A stretch of DNA of 64,000 bases from Epiperipatus broadwayi (taxonomy: Eukaryota; Onychophora; Udeonychophora; Euonychophora; Peripatidae), in contig JAQFVV010000208.1 in the NCBI GenBank assembly GCA_028023455.1, forward strand, positions 1,118,001 to 1,182,000, in the 5' to 3' direction. Below are positions 27,801 to 39,800 of this stretch, piece by piece (within the stretch, counting starts at the first letter, position 1; every line of letters starts with the position of its first letter). The notes beneath the pieces are model-generated. The model was not told where the DNA came from, did no database searches, and saw nothing but the letters and a program-made list of their open reading frames with translations. A program made the translations under genes and the position numbers.

Positions 27801-30800
27801 ATTACTGTGCTTTGTGCATCACTGTCTATTTATCTCATCCTTCTGGTGTTTTGTAAACGGAATTATTACGTTGTTTATTTCTGCCCGGCTCCGTTTATAA
27901 TCCAATACACAGCCTGTTTTGTACATAAAATCCGAGCCCAATATAACCTCATGAATCAGTCCCTCCAAAATCAACAGAACGTGCATATATTCTCCCTCTG
28001 CCATGTGTAGCTTCACCCATGCCTGTTTGGATGCCAACTTCGCCTTCTTACCATTAGCCAACAAAACATATACTGTTTTTAAAGGCAATATTTTAATTTC
28101 CGGGTCAATGTCACTTATTTTATTAAACATTTCCTGTGACATTACCGATACCTGACTCCCCGAATCAAACAATGCACTAGTTGCAACCCCCCTACCTTTA
28201 TCTCTATCTTCGGACAGCTCTGAGGTGCCATCACAGGCATGCTTTCTTCTCCACTACATACCAGATTCGCTACTTGCGTACAATCAACTTCTGCATTTCC
28301 ATCCTCATCTTGACCATCCACCATCCCCCTATTGTTGTCCAATGCCATTAGTATTTCGGCCATCTGCTCTACCATTTGCTTGCCAATCATCATTTGTTCC
28401 ACCTTCTCAGGTAAACCATGCCTAACTATACGCATAATATGCTGCTCCGATAATTTGTATGCTGTGATTGATCTCAATTTCGCTATTTGTCTACGAAAAA
28501 ATGTTATAAATAACTCCCCCGTCTGCCACCTGTCCTGCTCTACTTGAAACTTAACCTTTTCCTGCAGCTCCTCCCCCCAATAGTTTGCCAACAACGAACA
28601 CTTGTATTCACCGAATGTTGTCGGTTTTACACGTAATGAATTCCACCAGAGTTGGGCTTCTCCCTGTATGTGACTGCAAGCTAAAGCAATTCTTGCTCCC
28701 TCGCTTAAACTATTCAAAGTGCAATAACGTTCCAAGCTCTCAAAGTGATCACTCGGATTCTCCCCTCTGTTCCCTGAGAATGCTTTTATCTTTAGCAGCT
28801 GATTTACTGCATCCATTTTATGTATGTGCACCCATGTTTTCCCATTCTCATGTTCTCTTTCTAATGCCTCTACTCTTTTTATTACTTCCTCCAGCTCTAT
28901 ATCTTTTCCCATTTTGACACCATGTATTTTATTTTTTATTTCAAACTAGCGCTTACGTTAGACTAAATTTACTATACGATTTATTTATTTATTTTTCTTA
29001 CTAATATGAAAACTCACGTTAACTCCAGCCTTTTGTCCTTTTCACTACCCGCTCTTAATGCTTTAACTCCGCCCATAACATCCAATTGACTCTGATTTGA
29101 TAGCATAAATGTCAAAATCCCTTTTCATTTTGAAAAAAAAGAACGTTTCGGTCAATTCTTTTTTTTTTTTTTTTTAAATTAAAACACTTTTACATACGTA
29201 ATTTAACTTTTGTATAAAACAAATTTTTCAAACAAGAAACAAAGTACCTCGTTACTATTGTTTCTTAGGTTTAGCCCCACAGTTGGGTCTAGCCATTTGA
29301 ACCGTGCTCGAATATGTGGATTCGAATCACCGGTCTCTTAGGCAGAGAAGAACATACTCGGAGAGTATGTATGCCCAAACGATAGCTATAAAGTATATAA
29401 CTAGCGTTACATTTCCAGGACATAGCTTCTTCTCGGCTGTTGAGTTCAACACCAAGTTCAAAGCACTTTTTTTTGTTTGTGTATAAACACGGGCGCCAGC
29501 TGCTTATTCTAAAAGAATACTAAAAGAATAGACAACGCACTTTGAATAGTGGCCACTAACTCAACGCCTAAATCCACGACTAGCTCAGTTGTTTGTAATC
29601 ACTAATAGATTATACTTAATTAGTGGTTAAAAGACTTGATAAAAAGAATTGACCGACAAATAAAGTTTAATTTTAAAGATAATTTATTAACTAACATTTA
29701 TTTACTAAATTTAAACATTCTAATAAAACACACGCATATTTTAAATTAACATTTCTAAATAGTTTAAATATTCCTATAGATTTAATAACAGAACACTCTA
29801 ATTTAACTAATAAACATTGTTATAATGATCACGCACATATTAACTCATGCACACACATAATAATGATAATAAAGGACTACATAGCATTTGAAATTTAATC
29901 ACACACATCAATAGTTCATTTATGTATGATATCGAGTTCATATAATTAGACTCCTGGAGGATTCGCACGAATTAATGAAATGCAATGGCTATTACAGTAT
30001 AGAACGAAATAAGCAAATGTTTTTACCTAGGCTTTTTGAATGTTGACGTAGAATTTTGATCTTTGGAGGCTGCTTTCGGTGAGGATATTTCCATTATAAA
30101 TGCTTACCAGCCGGCTGGGACGTTTCCTTGCTGAGTTTCCTGATTTTCACGATTATTGCTATCGGAGACAAATAGATACTGATGGAGATTTTCTAAGATG
30201 TTAAGCTGACATTATTTCACGGGCAGATCTGCTGTTTTCTCGGACATCTGGGCTGGAGGTGAACGTGCGTTCCAAAATATTCTCAGCACTGCATTTTGTT
30301 TCTTAACTGACTCAATTAATTTCCGAACTGCACTCTCTCAATAACTTTGTGAACTCATTCACTGTCCGATAAAAAAGTCTATTTATATCTGCAACGTGTT
30401 GTCGAAATATTTCTGGTGATAATCATTTGATAAACGTGTTGTTTTATTTTATTAATAGCCATTGACGTTTTTTTTAATGATAATCTTTTATTTCGCATAC
30501 ATTTTATTTATTTACAAATCACATATATATACGCACATATATTTTTAATACAATTTACTATTTAGTTTTAACATTATTTTTTCTTTAATTAAAATTGAAT
30601 GAAAAGAGATTTGTATGTTTTAACTTTTTTAAATTATATTTTTACGAATACTAATAAAACTCTTTACTTCCTTTTATAACCCTTAGTTTCATTTCTCAAA
30701 CCAAGACTCCCCCTCCCCCCTTTTGACTAATTAATTGTAGCTTTTTTATTTCAAAAACTAACGCTAGAAAACTATTTAATTCTTATCTTTTTCGAAAACA

Positions 30801-33800
30801 AGCTGCAATAAATTCTTCAACATTTAATTTTATGTTTTTCTTTTATGAAAGATTACTTTAATAATAATTTTAGATAAAAATTATATGTGCCTATATCAAT
30901 ATAGGTACAATATATATATATATAGTCAAAATAAGAGTCATAGATCAATTCATAGATCACATGACCCTATCTCTTAAGCTTGTAAGTTATAAACAGTGAG
31001 GATATATATATATTGCACTATAAATTCATCAATACTCCTTCAACACTTTAAGCAAATAACTTTATTTATATATTTTACAGTTTCGTAAAATATATAAATA
31101 AAGTTATTTGCTTAAAGTGTTGAAGGAGTATTGATGAATTTATAGTGCAATATAAAAAGAAGCAAAATATAGAGGGAGAAAGAAGAAATGGACAAGAATT
31201 ATATGTGAGATATATATATATTAAAAGAAAAAAAAAGTATCTAAAAGTAGCTAAGGATTATGCATGCATGTACATTAAATCTACTACCTTACTAATACTT
31301 GATGACAATCAGATAATAGTTGATTAAAAAAATAATAATTTCCTTTCATTTCTTGATCTATAGCTCCCATTACTTAATCGTTAGTTATCTAAAAATACAG
31401 AAGCCCTTTGTATATGTACCAGAGAAAGAACGTTATGTGCACATATAAGCACAATCATACACATTATTTGGGTTATTTTATATTAATCTTCAATCATTTT
31501 ACAATCTTGTAAAAGAAAATAATAGTATTAATTTCATCATCTTTTCTTACCAAAATAGTTTTATAAAGCGAGTTATTAAAATTTGTATATGTCTGTTCAT
31601 ATGTATAATGAAGTGATTTCTTTCTTCTTTATAACTTAAAGCTAAGTGCACTTTTGGTAAAGTTCACCATAATCATACCTCTCTTAGATAAGTTATTGTT
31701 GCTGCTTTATTTATGCTGCTACACAAAAAATATTTCATTGTTATTGTGACAAATTTTCCCCTGTTTTTCAAAAATATCACAATAGAATCAAATTAAAGTA
31801 GTTGCATATCTAATTAAATGAAGAATCAGATTGTTCTAAAAATGTATGGGTGAATCTATGGCCAGTGTATTCAGACAGAACTTTTAGCAGCTTTGCTAAA
31901 GACAGTACAAAAAATACTTCCTCATCTGAGCTTTAAATACATGTTTGATCCATATAATTCCAGATTTATTTATTTTTTTATCAGTGCTTCCCTAATGTGG
32001 CATTACTATCTACAAAACCAGTTATATTAGATTCGACATATGAAACCAATAACCAAGACCAACAATATTTACTGAACAGTAAAAAATATTCAATAGAATA
32101 TTATCAAAAGTGGATAAGACATATTGTCTAAAAAAACAGATCATTCAGATACATATTTTTAAATTCGTTGGAATGTTGTATTAATCTAAAGCATATATAT
32201 GTAAAGCTACAGTAAGCTTTTTTTTTTTTTTGCAACTCAGGAAAGCCAATAATTTGGGGTCCTCTCGCTTTCTGTCATCAACAGGCAATAACTGACAAAC
32301 TGCCCATCCTCACCACAAATTAATCAATCAGCAATCTAAACATTTAACAAATATTTTTTTTAAAAAAGTACAAAGTAAGAATTTACCCCAAGACTTCGGA
32401 TATAATATAAATCAGAAGGAGAACATCGAGTCCAAGAGGCTGCAGCTGGTAAATCCTCTTTATTATCTTCACTTTCATATTCAGGTGATTCAGAACGGAC
32501 AGATTTTTCTTCTGAATCACTTTGTTCTTTTTTTCGGTACTTTTTCTCAGTATTTCGCATACTTCTAAAATAAAAGAATTTCAATTAAAATAATACTTTG
32601 TATTTATCAAAAACAAAACTATGTTAGAATAATATTTATTACTTATTAACTGAAAAATAATAAATATCTGTAATTTAATTAGAAGGGACTTTAACTCAAA
32701 CTTTAAAGTTCTATATAGCTATGCACTCTATCTTATACAAATGATACACATGACCACATATATGTGATAAAGTTAAATGATCAATAATTATTTTGTGCTT
32801 AATCAGTAGTCATCAGTTGATCCTCAATCTATATTAAGATAGCAAATTTTCAAACTTTAATGGACAAACTTCAACCTTCTTCACCTGCCTTTTCTTCAGC
32901 CATCTATATCATGGAAATTCCAATGATGGAACAATCAAAGTCCTAGTTGATGCCAACAATACTGTCATATCCATGTTGACTTTAAGTCACTTTGACGCCT
33001 CACATATAGGATCTTAATATGTCCATTTAAATACTCAGAAGGGATATGTAATATTCAAATATAAGTATATTGTCTTCACTAAACAATGTAATTGATAGGG
33101 ACTTGAACTCAGATATTCACGCTCCATACAACTATGCACTCTATCTTATACAACTGATGCACATCACACCACATACATGTGAAAAAAGATAAATAATCAA
33201 TATACATATTTCGTGCTGAACCAGCACTCATCAGTTGCTCCAGATCACCATCTCCCACATATATATTAAGATGGCAAATCTTCAAATTTTAATGGAAAAT
33301 CTTCAATTTATATATGTAATATTGAGAACTATTCTGAGAATATTTATAATAGGAATAAGGAGAAAGTTTTTTGCATTCTATGTGCAAATTTATATTTTCT
33401 GTTATCATCAAGACTTATAATTATGTATGCATTACTCATATTAAATTATTCATATTAAAATATAAATCTAAAGTATAAAGAATGTTAAAATTCATTCATC
33501 TATACCAAATATTCTCAGTGCATTATATAATCAATTTAGTTTTTGCAGTAATTGCCAATTTGTTTATGATATGAAATGAATAGACAATTATAATCTATTA
33601 TGGATAGTATGTATTAGATATCGTAAATGTTGAACACAATTGAAAAAGGATTAATCGTATGATTTTTAAAATAATACATTTCATATAAACTATAGAATAG
33701 AGTGAAGCTGAAACAAATGTATGAAAGATCCATTGTAATTTTTTTTTAGCCAGTGATTAACAATGATATAATATAAATCTACACTATATTGAACATTAAA

Positions 33801-36800
33801 ATTTACTCCTCATTTAATATTGTTAATTAAATATTTTCAAAATAAATATTTTATTATGAAAATTTTAGTCTTAAAAATAATGCTTATCTACTGAAAATAT
33901 AGCTATTTAATTATAACAGTATTTTTAAAAAAACAAATGAATAAGAGCTGAGGATACCATCTGTTGGCAACACACTATTTTCAATTTCCAAAAATCATAA
34001 AAAAAATTTTTTCTCCTCTATTATTTTCAGATAATATTTAAGTTACTTAATTTACACATTTTGTTCAAATTACAACTTTTTTAAAAAATCTCAATGTTAG
34101 CACATTGTATTGAGTTAATCTTTTCCTGAACATATGCTTCACTAAAACTGATATCACATTTCATTAATTTAATACATATATCATATATACATTTGGTCTC
34201 TCTCTCTTTTACAGTGCAAGAATGTATTTTTTCTCTTGACATTTGCCCAATGTTTGAATGACAGCAAATCTAACATATGTACAGGGATGCTGGAAAAATG
34301 TCCTTGCATAAGAAGACGCTGAAGAGGTGTTTGCACTGCACATATAGAAATGTTGGAGAGAGCTTTGCACTGCATTTATAAAGGCAAGCAAAGAGATGCC
34401 TTTGCACTACAATGCATAGATATGCTTGAATAGTTTTTGCTCTGCGGTGTATACAGGGATCATAAATAAGTCTTGCCATTGAAATGTACAGGGAGATATT
34501 TTTGTACTGAAGATATGAAGGGATGGTGGACATTTCTTTGCAGTTCAGAGTATAGAGAGATTCTGGGGAAGTCTGTGCAATGCAGGGTGTAGAGAAATGC
34601 CCCATATATAGACAGATGGCTGAAGATTCTATAGCGTAGGGTAGAGATCATAGAGACTTTTATATTACAGATATAGAAGAATAGTGGAGATCTAATTATA
34701 TAAATATTAATTTGAATAAATCACACAATATATTATAATATTTTCTGCTGACAAATAAAATCAGAATTCTGAAAAACAATAAACTGAAAGATTAATTTGC
34801 AAAAACAAATTCCTAAAATGAATACAATTCTATATATTAATATTTTTACTATTTAAAAAATATATCTTATTATATTAACTTGTAAAAATATAACTAAAGT
34901 CAAATCTCTCAATTTTAAATAATCTTTTTTCTATTTCAATAAGCAAAAATAATATTGTCATTTTGAAAATAGAATGGTTTATGATAATGAGGAATACTAT
35001 ATGATCTATTTTTAATTTATCTAATCTTATTAGGAAGTGCTTGTTAAAATGGCTTTTAATCTTGGAGATATATATTATGCAATGTTTTCCTAATACCAGT
35101 TAAAAATTAAACGTTTAAGAAAAGGAAGTAACTTTTGTATTGAAAAAAAAAAAGTTAGATAATTAGTATCTTATGTCATATTAATGAATAAACAATACAC
35201 ATTTTATATGCATAAAATTCTATTAATTTATTGATTCATTATGAATATACTGCTTAAGAGTAAATGCTGCTATAATAATTGCTAGGTGTTTCCTAGTGTA
35301 GAATTTCATATGTATTTGGAATCTACTTATTTTGTGTGTGTTTTTATGAAATAAAATTAAAATCTTCATTTTTCTTGTTTTAACAAAATTGACTAATTAC
35401 AACTTTTCTCTTTTAAAATTCATTGGACAAAAAAAAAAAAGCTTTACTTTATTTTTCACAGGTCTATGATTTTTAAGCGATTGATTTTTTTTTTTTTTGG
35501 ATAATTAATTGCTCACTATTGATAAAAGAAAGGATAATGTGTGCATGAACGAGAATAAAAATTAAAACTGCACAATATTAAAATATTATTCATTTACTGC
35601 TAGGAAAAATAATAATTTCAGTTCACAAGCATTATCAAAGAAATGTTTAAATTTTTTTTTTTTTTTTGTAATTACAACAGACCGACAGTTAGATATTCAC
35701 AAAGTCATGTAGCATTTGAGCATAGGAAGTGACAGGTGGAACTTCGGTCAGTTCTCCATTCTCTTACTCCTACTCGAGCACTAAACCTGTGCCGAGCATT
35801 TATTCTTTGAAATGCTAAAAAAGAGCAGAGAAAAATCTAAAAATACAAATACTCATTTCTTTATCTAATGGATCTTAGAAGATATAAGTCTTATTAAAAT
35901 AAATTATAAGCATGAAAAACAATATATATTTGCAATTCTACAATGAGAAAATACAAAGAGGACATTATAGTAGTATTCAACATGTAAATAATGTGTGTGA
36001 TAATAAAAAAATGAATTAACATTATTTTTTATGTGCATAAAGTATATCTTGTTTATTCATAAATAGCATAAAATTTTAGCATCTTGGTTTTTTTTTAATG
36101 CAAAAATTAGCTTTCTTTTAAATATAGAGTTTCTACTGTTGTTAGGAAAGCATTCTATACCTATTTCTAACAATCATGTCATGTTCAATGAACACTTTTA
36201 GTATGGCTAGTTAAATTAAAAATAAATCATTAATCATTTCATATCCCAATAAAGTAGTCCACTTTCAATATGGTAATGGCATTAATTACTGGATATTTTT
36301 ATTTATTGTAACAGAAAAGCAATATTTTCAAACTCAAGACAAGTATCTTCTGTTAAAATTTTTGTTATACTTTTACAAAATTAATTTAATAGGACCATTT
36401 TTTTAAATATTAAAACTCAATTAAATTAATATAGAAGTAATTTATGCAAAATACTAGCATATAGATAAAATGTTCATAAGAGAAATTTTATTTCAGCAAG
36501 CTGACATTTCTCAAATTGGCTCAAGCTGATCTTCAAGCAAGATAATTGTGTTTGGCCTGAATGAGACATGACAATGATATTCTAGGAAATTGTCTCTTGG
36601 TATTCTCCCTGATAATATAATGACATAATATGTATCACTGATAGTCAGCTCACAGTACCGCTATGAATATGAGGCAAAACGCCTCGAAAGCGCTTAGCGT
36701 GTAATAATTTCTGTGTATCTTTATAGCTTCTCATTCAAGTGTGTCATACGCTTTGTTAATTTTGTATATTAATCATGTTTAGTATACAATTAATCCAGTG

Positions 36801-39800
36801 CTAAATCACTCAATCAAATTATGCTGTTAATTTTTTCAAAAATAAACTTTTTCCTTTTCCATGTCACAAAATATGGTTACTCATTAGTGAGAATTTATTT
36901 TTATTAGTACCACCCCCCTCCATCCCAAACTGATTATTGAACTTACTTTATAAAACTGTCATATTTCGGTATAACATCTGGACGAGATATATTCACACTT
37001 TCAGATACTGATCGACTTCCTTGCTTTGAGGATTTGGAACTTTGATGCCTATCTCGAGATTCAGAATTCCTATCACGGCTACTTTCATGACGAACATTAG
37101 ATGAATGCCTGTGTAATATATGTATAAATTATAATTAACAATTATTTTTATTATATATAAAAATTAGCTATTATAAAAAAAAAAAAAAAAAGAATATTCA
37201 CATATTATAATTGATTGGTCAATAGTCACTTACCAGAATGGTTAACAGGAATATTTATTATTATCGTTAGTCCTTTATTATGTTATTTACATTATTACAA
37301 TAAATAATCAGTATGAATATTTTACTTGACATATACACAAACATACATACAGGAATCAATGATAACATCTTAAAAGTTGAATAGATCAAACATTAAAAAA
37401 ACTGTTATACCAAATTTAATATTTTAAGTTGTTTTTGAATATTAATCATTATTATTGTAATCATATTTCTAGAAGCGTATGAAATGAACCCTTGTCCTCA
37501 GTGCTTAAATAAAAAAATTTTTTTTAAAAATTCTTAGGATTTCTACTAAAATGAATGAATCTAACATTCCTAAACAAATAACAACCTCATGCATAATATA
37601 TTCTGAACACTTACTTGTATAAATTCAGTATAAAAATAGCCAATTATAAACTGAGAACCATCTCTTTTGTAAACCACTTTTTAGAATATGAATATTATAA
37701 AAGGATTCTTGGATTTTGAAAATTGCTAAATAAATGACTTATATTTTGTAAACAGAACAATATCTATTCTAAACCCCGACTGTCCAATTGCCATGAGATA
37801 CATAAAATTCTATTATCCTCAGAAATACTTGCCATAAATAATTCAGAGTGTAGCATAAGAACAGTTGGCCATATTTTTATCCATTTGGATGAACCTCAAG
37901 AGATAAAAATTTGTGAATTCAAATTTTTAAAAAGTTTTAACTTTTTTTTATTTAATGGTGGACTACTGAAATTGTAGTAGTGAATTCACGGATATGGGTT
38001 GGAGGGGGGGGGGGCTATAATCCTATTAGTAATTTTAGTATTTTGGTGAACACAGCCTAGAATTTCTGAACATATAGAGATGGATATCAAAGGTAGTTAA
38101 CATAATCCTATAATTCAGCTGACTACGTTTAATTATTTACATTTTTAAGTTGTTTTGTTTTATAAATGATTTTTCTGTTAAATTTTTAATTTATCTTAGC
38201 ATTAATAGCTCAAATTTATTAACATGCACACAAAATGTCTATATTTAAGACTAAGTGAATAATAAAAAATCTGATCTTTATTGGTTGGAGTTATTTAATT
38301 AAAATCAATTGAACTAACATCAAAAATATAAAAGTATTAATGATATTAATAAATATTTGAACCTTACCTTTTAGCATAATGGCTATCTTTGGAAGAACGA
38401 TGTCTTCGTTTTTCTTTTTCAGGAGAATGAGAGCGCTTGCTATACTCTCTTTTTCGCCTAGAATGGCTAGAATGATAACGTTCAGAAGATTCGTGACCCC
38501 AATGCTCTGACTCCTGTCTACTGCGAGATGATTCAACATTAACTTCTTTAGAATGGCTATCCCGACTTTCTCTAGAAGATGAGTGTTTACTGGTAGTTTC
38601 AGAAGACGAACTGTAATTTTTAGCTGGCCACTGATTAGAAGATGGTGATGATGGATTTTCATTTCGATGAGAAGTGGTTGCTGTCTTAGGTGGAGCATAG
38701 GATGCTTCAACAGTGGTTGGTATCCTTGAGACTTCAGGATAAGTGACTTTGTGAGTAGAATAATGTTGCTGAGCATAAGTAGGAGTTCGAGAGACAGGAG
38801 GTGGTGGAGTGGCTGGAGAAGGATGTTGGCTGCAGTCCCATTCAGGATAGTCCCATGGAATGGGCACTGGTGGCCTAGGGGAAAGCATTCTGACAGGATA
38901 ACCAGGTGGTGGGGGTGGACCAGGAGGAAAACAATGTGGAGGAATGATAGAACCTCGAAATGGTGGTGGTGGGGGTGGAGGAGGCGGTGGTGGTGGCGGT
39001 GGAGCTCGATAAATTTGTGGTCGTATAAAATTTGGAACTGGACCCTAAAAATAAAAATGCATATAAATATAACCATTTATATTATATGCATGCAAATATA
39101 TGAAAACACTGGTCAAAAAAAAAATTGCCCTAATGAAAGCATGAGCCTGCAAGTAAAATATGTATCAAAGTTAGAAGCCATAATATGAAAACCATGAAAT
39201 ATACAGTGATAAAGAGAGTTCAGAGTAGACTAGATTTTGCTTTATTTGAAGAGACCAATACATTAGAGATTTCTTTTTCTTTTGCAGCATTAAAAAATGA
39301 ATTTAGTTGGACTTTGCTGCCAAAGCTATCAACAATTGGAAATATTTGAGAAAAGTGACACCACAAATTGCTGAAGAAACAATTGTTTTTCACAGACATA
39401 TGTACCTAAGATATTTGAACAGACAATTTGATATGAGATGATTTTGCTACCAATACTATCAACAATTAGAAATGTTTAAAAAAAATTAGGTCACAAATCT
39501 CTGAAGAACTGGTTGTTTTGCATAGTCATATGTAGCTGGATATATGAACTGACAGTTTAATGACTAATTCTAAATGGTGTGGTTTATTTATCATTAGTTG
39601 CAGCTATTGAAGATAATATTTGAAGGAGGCCATGATAACAAAGAACTTCCTGTTATATATCAGGTGATAAAACTTTCATAGAATCTTTTTATCAAATTCT
39701 ATTTCCAATCACAATACTTGGAGATAGACAATTAGGTAAAATTACAATGATTCCATATTTTGTTCACAACCATCAAATCAGTTTCTACTAATGATATAGA

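Larger units (their letters stand above)
23129..30909 (-). mobile_element. Ty3/gypsy LTR retrotransposon, 7,781 bp, recent insertion
   Basis: Two 1,612-bp LTRs flank gag, protease, reverse transcriptase, RNase H and integrase in that order on the minus strand, the Ty3/gypsy order. The element starts TG and ends CA on both LTRs and is flanked by ATAT (23125-23128 and 30910-30913), a 4-bp target duplication in low-complexity DNA. I count about 14 substitutions and no length difference between the LTRs (about 0.9%), so the insertion is young. It lies in Drosha intron 4 in the same orientation as the gene. At least one nonsense mutation and two frameshifts break pol, so this copy is not autonomous as it stands. 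Confidence 0.95.

Noticed and set aside
25286-28917. Plus-strand ORFs inside the gypsy element (25286-25486, 25644-25895, 26134-26460, 27756-28010, 28225-28547, 28585-28917)
   Set aside because: All are shadows of the minus-strand gag-pol genes and carry no motif of their own.
23135-29486. 60-codon plus-strand ORF repeated at 23135-23317 and 29304-29486
   Set aside because: It is the same LTR sequence twice; conservation reflects LTR identity, not protein selection.
34181-34651. Four overlapping minus-strand ORFs of 60-111 codons
   Set aside because: By-products of a degenerate minisatellite whose period keeps frames open.
36655-36700. GAGGCAAAACGCCTC stem resembling a terminator or regulatory hairpin
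   Set aside because: A short stem in a eukaryotic intron; a similar motif near 19500 suggests a dispersed repeat. No function supported.
38291-39076. 261-codon minus-strand ORF overlapping Drosha exon 2 in another frame
   Set aside because: His/Leu-rich frame produced by low-complexity sequence; it does not respect the splice sites, whereas the Pro/Ser/Arg frame joins its neighbours in phase.
38751-39188. 145-codon tryptophan/arginine-rich ORF on the plus strand
   Set aside because: It is the antisense of the proline-rich Drosha exon 2; complement of CCA/CCG codons yields Trp/Gly/Arg. No family resemblance.
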